Origin: Anthoceros angustus
Taxonomy: Eukaryota; Streptophyta; Anthocerotopsida; Anthocerotales; Anthocerotaceae
DNA: 64,000 nucleotides
Direction of reading: 5' to 3'
Assembly (NCBI GenBank): GCA_010909165.1
Contig: VJWM01000063.1
Coordinates: 620,001-684,000, forward strand
In this document: positions 43,990 through 55,465 of the stretch, piece after piece
Layout: each line of letters begins with the position of its first letter
Position numbering within the stretch: the first letter of the stretch is position 1
Position numbers and translations under genes: made by a program
Notes under the pieces: generated by a model
Databases searched by the model: none
What the model saw: only the letters and a program-made list of their open reading frames with translations
What the model was told of the DNA's origin: nothing

Positions 43990-45264
43990 CAAAGGTGAGG
44001 TCCGGGTGGCTCAAGGGGGTCTGTGGTGGCAGGTGAGGTCCTGTGTGGCTGATTGAGGTCTGTGGTCCGAGGAGGAAGGAGGAAACCAACCGATCCGAGC
44101 CATGGAAGGGAGCGTTGTGACGAGACGGACTCCTAACAGAGGGTGGTCCGGACTTGAGGACCGGACCACAAGTCCGGACCTCGAGGTCCGAACCCCGAGA
44201 TGAGACCGGACTTGGAAGACCGGACTGAAATAAATCCCAACCAGTTCGACCACAGGTGAGACCTGACCCCGGTCCTGACTCGGGAGGTGAGGGGACCCTC
44301 CGACTCACGCAAGGGGAGCAGTGGTCGGGCCCTCACGAGGGGACCCACCGCTGTGCGGAGGAAGATGTGGTGGTTACATGATGCGTCGCCGGGCCGCCGC
44401 GAGCCTAACCGGCTGTGGTCTCGAAGGGAAGGGGTCTCGCCGGATCATCCGATTAGAGTAGCACTTGTGTGGCAAGGAGTGGGTCATGGCCAAGACAAGG
44501 GGCATCCCAGGGGCCCCGCCCACCGGAGATAGGGGAGGGGCGATGGATGGTAGGCGGCCCGATTAGGCACTGCCCAGGCGGCCATCACCGTATTAGGGTG
44601 TAATAAAGACGCCGACCTTGATAGTATAAGAGGGCCGAGGCTCAGTAAAGCATCTTCTCTTGGTGTTGATGCCGCTTTTCTTACGGGCCCCCGTGCTTTC
44701 TTGCTAACGTGAGTCCCGAAGTCTGAAAGCGAGCCGGCTGCCCGGGAGAGATCGATCAAGGTCTGACGGACCCCTAACGTGTGGTGGTGTGTGCGAGGAA
44801 GGGCCGGGACCCTTGCTCGTCCCAAGCAGCGACCCAGCGTCGGACGGACCGGAACGTGTGAGCCAGAGGAACTCCGGAGGGCGTGTAGAGCCCGGACGGA
44901 GAGGCCTGGCGGAGCGGCGGAGGAGGTCCGGACCACGCAGCCACCCGTGATTCTCCCCAAGGATAATGAGTGAAGTGTGAATGATGAGAGGAACGGACTA
45001 GAGGGACGAGGACAAACGAATGACACGAGGGCCAGCGAACAGGTCTCTTAAACGCGTTCGGCCTTGGCCCTTTGTCAGAATGAATGCTACGGGTAGTTAG
45101 TCGTAAGCGCCCGGATATTGTGTGTAGAGTTCTAAGATGGGTACTACGTGAGGTGAGAAAACGCTAACGCCGCCAATCTGAGCCTATCATTCTCTTGGAA
45201 CGGACCTCCTTACTACACGACACGGGATTGTCAGGCGGTGGCCGGGTCACGAAATCGCGCCACA
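43990..45264 (+). repeat. LTR-B 3' portion, plus orientation, unit 2
   Basis: Matches 22481-23929 and ends CGCGCCACA at 45264 with no primer-binding site after it. The copia fragment on the other strand begins about 160 bases beyond the end. The unit 3 copy lies outside the window. Confidence 0.6.
44625..44632 (+). promoter_or_regulatory. TATA-like box in LTR-B, unit 2
   Basis: TATAAGAG in the context ATAGTATAAGAGGGC, the same place as in the solo LTRs of the first family. Confidence 0.4.
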
Positions 45265-45423
45265 CCAAAGATTCGATTACAGGTGAGTAGGGGACTGATT
45301 CGATGTTGGTGAGCTTCATCGTCCGAAGGGTTCCTGAGATGTGAGTCTATTCGCCAACCTAATTTTAATTTGATAAGGTGGCAAATTCGATGGCTGGAAC
45401 TAATCCGATGTCTTTGAGCGAGG

Positions 45424-46430
45424 CTAGCCTCGTGTTGTGTTGATTGGGTAGGCGGATAAGTCAGAATCCACTAAGCCTAGGGCTTCCTTATGAAAGTTGT
45501 GCTTCTGTGTGGACAAGCTCTTCGTGAGCAAGTCAGCAGTGTTGAGCTCTGTGGGCACATGTTCAATGATGACCACCTTCCGTTCAACAGAGTGTCGAAC
45601 AAAATGATGGTGGATCTCGATATGCTTCGTGCGAGCGTGAAAGTGTGGATTCCCCACAAGTACGATTGTGGACATGTTGTCACAGTACAAGGTGGTTGGA
45701 AGCCACTGTGTGAAATTCAAGCCAGCAAGAGATACTTCTGCGTTGGTCTGGATCAGTGGCCCAATCAGCATCCGCATAGCCGAACAAGGTAACATCCTTA
45801 TCCATGCCTCTGTAGCATAGTCCATGTGTGGAAGTTCCTTTCAAGTAACGCAATATTCTTTCATCACGATCCAAGGCTCCTTACTGGATTTTCCAGTGGA
45901 ACACTGACTAACGGCATGTTGGATGTCAGCCTTGTCCGACGGTGATATAGTTCAAACAGCATGCATGGCGATAGGGAACACAGCTCATGAGTTCGATCTG
46001 CGTCATCCCGTGGACTCGCGGGCGTGAGTTTCACTCCTACGACTAGGAGTACTAATGTGTTTAGCTTCTGCGAGTTGAAACAACGGGTCTCGTTGATGTA
46101 TTTGTCGTGAAGGATTAGGGTGTGGTTAGCTCTCTGTCTCTTAGAAGTCGCACTCAAGGGACAAAGGTAAGTTGTCCGATATCCTTCATGTCATCATGTA
46201 GTACAACATCCCTTTAACCCAATCTGATCTCATTGTTTTGATGCGAGGATGGCATCATCCACGTACAAGGCTAATATAACTAGATAGCCTCCTTTTGTAT
46301 AGATGTAGATGTTTGCATCAGCAGGATTCTAGACAAAGCCGATGGACTTAAGGTATTTGTCTATACACAAACCGAGGGATACAAACTTCAAAATGGCAGT
46401 TCCAAGCCAATAAACATGCATACTGAGGTA
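45424..46430 (-). pseudogene. Ty1/copia RT-RNase H remnant, unit 2
   Basis: Reading right to left, RT text includes DKYLKSIGFV, YTKGGYLVILALYVDDAILA (YVDD at 46254-46265), and then RNase H text ILRYLKGTSTHGLCYRG, TLFGYADADWATDPDQRRS, LYCDNMSTIVLVGNPHFHAR, TKHIEIHHHFVR and ELNTADLLTKSLS. These are standard Ty1/copia blocks ending at a stop at 45424. Several frameshifts separate the parts. Gag, protease and integrase are missing, so it is a 5'-truncated fragment lying between LTR-B and the VEL fragment. Confidence 0.85.
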
Positions 46431-46585
46431 CACAATCCGCAACATCTCAATCCTACGCCAAGTATGATGGGGACTCCAGGCTTCAACATGTCAGTCCCAA
46501 GTCTACCAACATGAAAGCCGAGGGATGCAAGACTTATCAAGACGTCAGTTCCAAACCAAGTACCATGGAAATGGAAGGACGTCAA

Positions 46586-46898
46586 CTAACGTGAGTTGTA
46601 TGCAAAATGGAAAGTAGGGGACTCAGGGTCTGCAGTGCATTTGAGCTGTGTGTGAAAAGTCATACTCGGCTTGGAAAGAAAGAGCCATCTGCCATCTGCA
46701 TTTCGGAAGGCATTTCTAACCTGGTTAAGTAGGAGGGCCTCAGACAGAGAGAAGGAGGTGGTCAACGTTTTTATAGATACAATGTCTGACCAACCGGAAC
46801 AGTTAGCTGAACAATTGATTAACACCTTTGAAGAACTAATGACTCAGAAGAGGCCAAGATTTGACTCTATTGGAAGTGGGCCTGACAGTGGTCGTTGA
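46586..46898 (+). pseudogene. VIN3-like VEL-domain fragment, unit 2
   Basis: The frame ending at 46898 contains LPSAFRKAFLTWLSRRASD, REKEVVNVFIDTMSDQPEQL and AEQLINTFEELMTQKRP. The pattern FRxxFLTWxSxRAxxxExxVVxVFxxTxxDxPxxLAxQLxxTF is that of the C-terminal VEL domain of plant VIN3-like proteins, which polymerises and helps Polycomb silencing. An LYAKWKVGDSG stretch precedes it, possibly from the neighbouring fibronectin-III-like region. There is no PHD finger nearby and the upstream frame has stops, so this is a captured or orphan 3' gene fragment. Confidence 0.6.
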
Positions 46899-48453
46899 GA
46901 TCAGGGATCCGAGGGATGGCTGCCCATTCACCTCTGAAAAGGTGAGACCTGCACTCATCTGCCTTCAGTTCTTCCAGAACAGATTCTCTACTTCGGATCC
47001 CGAGCTCTAAATTTTGTTCATTCCCTTTGAAAGGTGCTTGCTGAATGGCTGTTGTAGAATACACATTCTGATCCCTTGTATATCAATGCTGTACGAGTTC
47101 TGGACCATTGTGCTTTGGGCAGCTTTTTTCCCCTGGGTACATTGGTAGACTTTTGTATAGAGTTGAACCAAAGATTTCAGTAGTGATCTGTTACTTTTAC
47201 AGGATTGATACCGATTCCGCTTGGTGGATGGCTGATAAAAGGAGAGCTGAATTTTAGGAATCTTGACACGATTGTATTAAATACGATGTAGCTTAATAAT
47301 AAGAGATAATTACCTACATAAAATCCTTAGTGTCATCCCTCCTACTCGTATGTATGTATCCTCCGTCTATCTAATTGAAGGTGAAAAGAAAAGAAGATCG
47401 AAAGTGGCATTTGGTGTTACCGGCGAGGGGTTGAAAATGCTTGGTGCATGGCTACAGGTGTGGACCTCGGCTTGAAAATGCTTGATGCATGGCTACATGT
47501 GTGGAATCGGAGTACATGGCACGGTATGATATAAGTGTCTTGGGCATGGCACATGTTTAACAAGCATTGGCGGGATGTGAGAATTTGCTCAAGCTTTGTA
47601 AATTGCACCTTACACTTGTGTTGCATCTTGTGCCGTGCGAACGATTGTTGATCTATGAGCTTGTTATGTTCAGTCAATTGCATTTTGTGCTGCAGCTGGT
47701 GCTGATTGTATTGCAGTGTGCTGCATCTTGTGAGGTATCTAGGGCGTGACGTTATGATGTGAATATCTTGAGCGTGGCGTATCTTTAATAAGCGTGTATG
47801 GAGCATGAATAATCTGGTAAACGGTGGAATTTCTTTGTAGTATATAGCATGGTAGTATTATTTGTCCTATGTGTGTGATTTGCTATAATAGAGATTCTTA
47901 TTACGAAAGGAGTGACCATACAAGTGGGAAAGAGAAGAATGAAGTGAGAAGGGACATGAGGTCTTGATTGTTATGCTTGGATAGGCGGATGAAGCGCACT
48001 TGCACTAACGGTGTTTGGCAAATGCGAAGAATAGATGTAGCTTCAAACACTGGATGTCTTACATGATACATCACATTAGTCAAGATGAAAATAATATGCG
48101 GCGATTGGAAGAAAATGGGTGATAGTGGCCAAGAGCATAGCGAGAAAGGTAGAGATGATTAGTGGATGGAGTGTAGAGAGGGCATTAGATGTTGGAAGAG
48201 TTGCATGATATAAACATTTAACACCATAAATTTTGAAGGGGTAAATACACAAATCCCTTTCCTATCATTTGGACCCTCTTCCATGAAACGCATAATACCT
48301 AAAACACCAATTCTTTTTTCCAGGTGATATGACCATTGTCATAGAGACCTCGACATACAATTAACTTTTTTTTGAAGACTTGATTGCAGGCCCACAAAAT
48401 ACCCGGCCTACCAGTACGGACATGGAGCACAGGAGATAGAGTTAATGGTTAGC
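46899..48453. other. Unrecognised region, unit 2 right part
   Basis: Counterpart of 25721-27284. No recognised coding, RNA or mobile-element signal apart from the short tandem duplication. Confidence 0.4.
47431..47505. repeat. Short tandem duplication, unit 2
   Basis: Two 34-bp copies, at 47431-47464 and 47472-47505, start TTGAAAATGCTTG and end GTGTGGA. They differ at two positions and are spaced 41 bp start to start. Confidence 0.85.
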
Positions 48454-49093
48454 TTAGTAGATATGAACATAGGGTGACAATACTAGGATATAAAAGCCAG
48501 CATTGTGTGTTATACCGACAATCTCACCAAAACCAAGAAAAATATAAACATCAAAACTGGAACATCCAAGTGTCTCCACCTGGATAGCTGCCTCATGGGG
48601 ACTAATTTGGGACTCGCTTGGGTGGCTTTGAGCGACACATAATCTAAAACGACTTCTAAGTTGCGCATATATGCCACACTTGGTCACAAATTATTCCCAT
48701 AGCCATCTTCATTCTCTTCCTCTCCTGAATCATCAAAGGTTGGGGCCAAAGGATGCCACACAGCATCCAAAGTCTGCTGGCCCTCCTTGAGCAACTCACC
48801 AATTGTGGTCCTGATTCTCCTGGCACTCAAAGAAACAACAAGCTTGCGCCTTTAGACAGTCCTTCTCACTAATGAGACCTCCTTGGACTAGAACTGTGAA
48901 AGCCTCCTGCGGTGGAGCTCGAATGACAACTCTTCATCGACTTTCGGAAGAACCTTATACAAGATTTGTGGATGCGCTGCAGATGTATCTTGCATAGCTC
49001 AAGACAACCTCTATAGCAATGTAGTTCCGACCACCCAATAAGGTGGCCAATATCGTGGTTCCACTCATGGAGCAAGTGTATAACACCGGTCAC
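48454..49093 (-). pseudogene. Unrecognised minus-strand coding-like region, unit 3
   Basis: The frame at 48869-49093 carries WSELHCYRGCLELCKIHL; the frame at 48454-48687 carries SHPSESQISPHEAAIQV and SSFDVYIF. An intermediate frame reads IGELLKEGQQTLDAVWHPL and then FDDSGEEENEDG. This is the most complete-looking version of the region and contains the uninterrupted target site (about 48771-48785) used by the gypsy element in unit 1. Function unknown. Confidence 0.35.
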
Positions 49094-50514
49094 CTTCCTT
49101 CAAGAAACTCTTGATAAGTTTCATCATAAGCCCAAGGGCCTCTGTGGGCATACCACCAATTTTTCAGATGACGAGTAAACGTGCTTCTTGACCAAATGTG
49201 ATCCGATGGCAATACTAGGATTATGGTGTCATAATCCTAGACTAAGCACTCTACTAAAGTACTTCAAGAATATCTCATTTGGTGTTAGATCACCTGACTA
49301 TGACTTTCGATTCAAACATGCTCCACTAGGCAACCCAATTCATATTCTTCATTAATTTTCATGGATTTGTCTTGTCCATCTTTCGTTCTTGCACTTTCAT
49401 CTATCAAGGATAGATGAAAGTGTCTCTAAAGGATCATGAATGAAAAGGCATGTTGAGGACAAGATGGATGAAAATTGAGGATGAGTTAACACCGATCCAT
49501 GGTATGCGTTTGAATCAAAAGTCACAACTTTTTAATCTAATACTAAATCGAACGTGCGTGCATACTTATGATGCAAGAGTAAAAGCGATCACATATCACT
49601 CAAGCCCCTTGATCTTTTGGCATACCCCAGTGAAAAAGTAGTATTCATGAGTTTTGAGAGCTTGCTTCAAGATTATTTTGCACCAGTGACCACCTTGAGT
49701 GACACTTGGGTTCAAGTGAGTCCAAGAGTTGATCCCCTTCATGCCATTGTGGTTTTGTTTGCACCTTGACATTTGATCACGACTTAGAGATTGGCAAGGA
49801 AGGCATGGAGATGCATGGTTTGCACAATTGTTCCAAAATGCAATTGTGGATAGATTTGTTGAGAATGGGAGCTTGTCCGACAATGGTCTATTTTCTCGAG
49901 GCTCTTTAATGTTTTCTTCACGGTGAAATGTCATAAATAGGTATATATCTATTTATGTAGGTCTTATATAGAACTATATGTATAATTAAGAAAATAGACA
50001 TATATAAGTTCTAGAAAATTATCTATACCTATTTTCTTTAAAGTATGATGACCTCTTTTACTTTTTGATTTGCACTTAATATAGATATTACATGATTCCA
50101 ATCTTCATAGTTGTCATTGGGTAGATTTTATTCTATATATCTACCTATATAAGTAGACATGGTAAGTAGATACTAATCATATCATTTATAGTGAAATAAT
50201 CACGGTACTTACTAAGTTTGTTGTATGATATAAATAACCTCGTTTCATTATATTAATGTAAGTCTTCCGCCTTTTGCTATATGTCTAGACTATTTATACC
50301 TCCTGTGGTAGTATCATTAACTTGCATGCACGAGTTTTCTACATTGGACTTATTATTATACTTATCACTACAAGTAATTTTGCACGACTCACGGTATAAT
50401 AAATCCATAAGTCCTCCTATCTATCCTTTACTACATAAAGGCTCCTATCTATCTACACACGAGAACTTTCATACGATAAATCAGCACATCATACATACAG
50501 AAAAGGAACTCAAC

Positions 50515-51591
50515 ATGAGCAAAATGTGTCGTCGAAAAGGATTTACCGAAAACTTTAACTTATCTTTTGGAAATATTACAGGCAATCGCGGTACCTTTTA
50601 ACTGAAATTAAAGGTCAAGGAGTTTATGGAGAAGTTTGTGCTGCAAAAGATTTAACAACCGTAAAAATGTGGCTATAAAAAAATTAAATTTCAATATCGA
50701 GTCACAAAGACAATGATTTTATTCTCGGAGATAACATTGCTCAAGTATTACACCATCCAAATATTATTAAATTAGAAGAAATAATTTTTCCACCAACAAA
50801 AAGGTAGATGAAGTTTATATAATAATGTAACTAATGGATCATGATTTATTTCAAGAGTTGCGAGATGTTGAAGAGTTTTCTATTGAAAAACAACGATCTT
50901 TATTACATCAAATACTTTGTTATTTGCATGCAGCAAATGTTGTCCATAGAGATTTGAAGCCATCAAACATAGTGCTAAGATCTCAAGGTTTACTTAAAAT
51001 ATGCGATTTTGGGTTGGCTCGGTTGATTCCAACAAGTAATTTCATCCATCAACAAACTTCATGTTATGATATTGTAATCGAATGCTACCGTGCTCCGTAG
51101 ATTTGTATGGATGGTATGAAATGTTACACTTCAAAGAATTGATATGTGGAGCATAGGATGTATCTTTGCGAAATATTACAACGAGGAATTTTATTTCAAG
51201 GAAATTTATCTCAAGGAAATAAAGACCAAATCAAGCTAATTCAAAGTTTTTGAAGCTGAAGAAGAGTCAAAAATAATGCGTCTAAAAGATTCTTTTGAAG
51301 TTCGGTTTCCAAAAACGATCCTACCGCCTTGTCACTACTTAAACAACTACTTGCCTTTCAACGAAGATAGAATAACCGCAAACATGCTCTACAACATCCT
51401 TTTTGAAGGTCTAGACAGTATCAAATTTTCATGTACATCAAGTCATGAATATGGAGTTTCCTTTTGAGAATATTCCTATCAAAGAACTAAGAGATTATTT
51501 TTCTCATAAGATATCGAAACATACTCCTCGCAAGGACGAGAAAAAGTCGGCCAAGAGAAAGATACACAATACCAAAAAGAAAAGATGTTGA
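50515..51591 (+). pseudogene. MAPK/CDK-like protein kinase pseudogene, unit 3 (best preserved)
   Basis: The order of motifs matches a complete kinase: MSKMCRRKGFT start; GQGVYGEV Gly-rich loop; VAIKKI lysine; an ITLLKY helix and HHPNIIKLEEI-like strand; then an open frame at 50834-51100 with [26 protein letters not shown] (catalytic Asp), CDFGLARL (Mg-binding Asp) and YRAP. The APE glutamate codon is TAG here, whereas unit 1 keeps GAG. Further on are IDMWSIGCIFA, a block resembling the ALxLLxxLLxFxPxxRIT motif, and the KKKRC end. HRDLKPSN and the GCIFAE style point to the MAPK/CDK group. Length is about 358 codons, usual for MAPKs. Confidence 0.85.
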
Positions 51592-51766
51592 ATAAACCAA
51601 TAATCAATAATGATTTACAAAGCGAGTCGATTCGATTCAAATGATGAAGATTTTGAAAGGGATCCAACCTATAAGCCAAGCTCAAAAGTATATCAAAATT
51701 TCATATGGTTCTTCGTAAGAAAACAACTTGATCACTTGCCTTTTATGAGAGTATGATGAATGTTGG

Positions 51767-51851
51767 AATGATTGAGATGTCTCAAACTCTTGAAATAATC
51801 GTTGTAGTCGACGTTATAATGGTGGTGTAAATGATTGAGATGTCTCAAACT
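51767..51851. repeat. Paired palindromic repeats downstream of kinase, unit 3
   Basis: Exact copies of the 22-bp block occur at 51767-51788 and 51830-51851. Each holds TTGAGA and TCTCAA arms around TG. The location, 175-260 bp after the kinase stop, is compatible with a transcript 3' region, but no function is shown. Confidence 0.75.
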
Positions 51852-52019
51852 AATGAGCGTTCTAAATCACAATTTGCATTGTAATTGACATCTTAATGAG
51901 TGTTCTAAATCGTCTTAACTGAAATTGTAATATGATAACTCATTCTATAATTTATTAAATACGTCATAAAATCTATCGTAAATTTTTGTGTTTTTTTTCT
52001 CCTTGTGGTGTTTAAAGCC

Positions 52020-52930
52020 TCATTTCCTATTGATGAAATGGACCCACTCGATGGAAATGCTCCTTAAAGTCCTTGAGAGAGGAAACCAAATGTTGAGTAT
52101 TTTATAGATCAAAGCTAAACTTGAAATAAAATGATAATATTTTGATACTTGTGCCTTCACATACGAATGAACCTCAACAACCAAATTTTTGTCAATTGGC
52201 TTGACACGAATGGTTTCAATAGTGATACATGAAATGCATCGTGTAAAATCCATTCAAGTGGTTGTAGCTTGTAAGCCACTTCCCCAAGGCACCTCAAGAC
52301 TACAAAAGGACCTCCACATCTCGGTCTTGGCTTAAGAGATTATCCTTGTGGTAATATGAAATGTTTCAAATTCACCCATACCTTATCCCCAACATTGAAG
52401 ATAATTTCTCTCTTATACCTATCAAGATATTGCTTGACGTGCTTGAGCCTTGACTAAAATTCCTTTGGCAATCTCATACCTAGCCTTCAACTCCTCAATG
52501 AATTTAGTGGATTTCTAGTTGTAGTGTTGAAAACTTTAGCATTTAGCATGGATACCACATAATCCTCCCATCTCAATAAGGCTACAACTTAGAGAGCATG
52601 TGTAGCATTATTGTAACAAAATTGCATCATCTAAATGATAAGCCCAATCTCTCTTATCAATCACGTAATGTCTTTAAGTATTCTTCTTGGATTTGGTTGA
52701 CTTGCATTGTTGAGCCATATGTATTTGGATGATACGGCGTGCTCATACACAATTCTACGCTCAAACTTTTCATCAAGTGCTGCGAATTCTCCTGTGTGGG
52801 AGACCACATGTACACTAACCCTATTTGCACTTGTGGAGACGGAGGGCTCTTGACCAGCAAGAGCTTGAGGATGCTTGGCATCCTTTGAATAAAAATTGTC
52901 TATATATGGTGGGGGATCCTTCGTTCGGCA
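52020..52930 (-). pseudogene. Gypsy integrase C-terminal remnant, unit 3
   Basis: Frames at 52657-52881 and 52661-53014 (minus) carry NQIQEEYLKTL and the FERRIVYEH segment. The frame at 52020-52253 carries NLVVEVHSYVKAQ and a tail KILNIWFPLSRTL that might be a worn chromodomain. It is collinear with the copies in units 1 and 2. Confidence 0.6.
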
Positions 52931-55465
52931 ACAATGGTGTAGGGAGTGGGGGTGGCTAGTTCCTAGCAGTGGGCGAGCATGGAGCGTCTCACGGATCAGG
53001 CGGGGAGTTAACAACCCTAGTGGCGGGCCGATGAGTGGTGAGCAAATTCGGAGCGCATAGTGGAAGACCGCACAGGTCTGGAAGTTTCGCGAAATTTCAA
53101 GGCGGAACTTGGCGGAGTTGAGTGAAGGGCGTGTGCTGAGGTGGACGAGGGTTTTCTTTTTTTATGGCGCAAGTGTTTGCATCCGTGGGAAGGAGCATCG
53201 GTGGAGTCTTGTGATGCGCGATGACGGTGGGGAGAGAACCCCACGGTCGAGGCGATGTGGGTGTAGCTCTGAGGACTTCCCTTGGGGAGTTAGGAAATAA
53301 GTTGGGTTTTTTCGTAGGTCAGAGGGTCCGGGCGGAAAAGGAGGAATAAGCAGGACGGTGCTCGGGTGCTCCGTGGTATACTCCGGACTCAGTGGGTAAC
53401 GGACCCCATCACTCACGGCCAGAACTCTGATGCCGGGTATCGGATAAGTCCGACCCCACTCCGGAGTCAAAGCAGATAAAGCAGGATAAGTCAGTAATTT
53501 AGAAGTTGAGTCGTGAAGTCGATCGAGCGCGATGGGCACTGAATGGAGTCGGACTGCATGCAGGCAGGGGCAGTAGCCTTGCCGGGGCCGTTATAGCAGT
53601 ATTCTCGCCCGTTGTGCGACGGCGTAAAGGCGTCTGTGCGTGTAAGCTGAGGTAAGCGGGCGTAAGGCGGTAAGCCATGCGGCTACTGGCGGTTCAGACG
53701 GGGAAAGGGCACCCTCCAGCCGATTACTCCCCACGGCCACTACTAGAACTTGCATGTTATTCTTTGTACAATGTAGTTACATATTTACATTACGGTGCTG
53801 CAGGTTGTATGTAAAATGCCTTAATTCTTGCGTGATCGGGTTTAGGGTGTTCGCTTATGTTGCGCTTGTATACATGGATGTAACATACGATCGGGTCGCC
53901 CATGGTTCCATTGAGCGGAACGGGCTTCCCCGGTACCCTTCAATCGTATGTGTGCGCCGTATTGCAAGCCATTCGCACATATCCGCATGTCGAGCACGGT
54001 TGTACTCATTAAAGGCGTACTAGTTCGCTGGGGTTTCCGATACGTCCGAGGTTCATGGCCGGCACGCCTTCTCACAGCCACTGTATGGCAAAGCTAGAAA
54101 ATAGCTTGTCAAATTCCCGTGGAAGGTGACATGGTTTCTCCAATTGTGTACAAATCGCTGCCATTCGGTCTGACATAGCTAAGGATTGGCCACACGTGTC
54201 CGATTGCAGAGTCGAGTCGGGCAGAATCCACCTTAGGCGGTAGACGGAAGAGGCTGCCATTCCTCCTGATGGCATAGATTACATGGCGAGTAGGTGGATG
54301 ATTACGGGTGATGCTGTTTTGCACCTCGATATTGGCGTGAAGCTGGCTACGTTTTCTTTAATGCTGGCGTTAATTGCGCGTATGCCCAAAATACATATGT
54401 CGGTGTTGTAGTAAAGTGTTCCGTCTCGAATAGCATGAGAATGTGTTTGAATTAGTACAACGGGGTGGCATGTGCGTGTTGGAGTGAACATCATCCGGAA
54501 ATAATGGGGCTCCATGATGAATCTCGCCCCTCATGCCTCCCCTTTTTCCACACCTTAACAAACATGGCATCTTCAAGTTGAAGTTGCATGCGGGACTCTG
54601 AGTCTGGAGGATCCCTTCAACATCAACGCGGTGTGGTGGAAATCTGCATTCAACTGCGGTGGGGATTGAGCGTGATGAGCCCATGGCACATGTATCCATG
54701 CTTACGGTGAGGGGTGTCAAGTGGCGCGGTGGAGGCGGGACTCGGGCGGGGTGGGGCGTCTGTGAAGAAGGTAATTGGCCTATTCGGTGCGCGCATCCCG
54801 GTGTGTTGTCCTTGGCCCCGCCTACAAGCGATCTGGAGAAAGCAGGGGACTCCATGCAGGCGGTAGATTTGAACATGGACGGCCGGTGGCGGCCGTGGGA
54901 ACTACATCATCAAGCGAGAGGCGCTTGACACCATCATTGCATGTCACTGGCGAGTGTTGAAGGCTCCGCGGTGACACGGCTTTTGTTGGCCCTCTTGGCG
55001 TCGCGGCCGATGTACGCGGTGTTCGGCTATGGGCGCGTCGGCCTGCGGAAGATTTGGACGGATTCGGCGGAACCACGGATGATGTTCACGCCGAGCGGAG
55101 CATCATGTGAGGTCAGCGTTGGGAGAGTTGGTATGAGGAACATAGCACCCGCATGTGCCTCATTCGACAAAGGTGCATGCACTGCACTTGTGTAGCGGGT
55201 TAGGCGAGGAGCGAGTCATGGACTATCAGCGGAGGAAAGCGCTGAAAGTAGGTGGGATGGGCAGCGGAGGTTCATCCCCATACCCACCTCCCGGCCGCCG
55301 AATCCGGAGGGCAACACATACATTGTGCGGCCCTATCGGGTGGAACAAGCGGCGGCACACCGCCGAGCCTCGGGAAGAGGTGGGAAGAGCCGCCGCGCAC
55401 AACACCTACGCCACGGCGAGAAGAAGGACGGGCGGTGATCAAGCCCGGTACCCCTCGGCAGTGGA

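Larger units (their letters stand above)
27503..48696. repeat. Tandem unit 2 (with solo LTR and CACTA)
   Basis: This second copy has the same order of modules as unit 1 plus the block at 32049-40129. Its start matches window position 1 and its end runs directly into the start of unit 3 near 48697. Markers at matching places in all units are the kinase relic, the copia YVDD region and the terminal-inverted-repeat element. The period to unit 3 is about 21.2 kb. Confidence 0.85.

Noticed and set aside
50515-51591. Kinase as an active gene in unit 3
   Set aside because: A stop in the APE motif and at least four frame breaks remain even in this best copy, unless these are sequencing errors.
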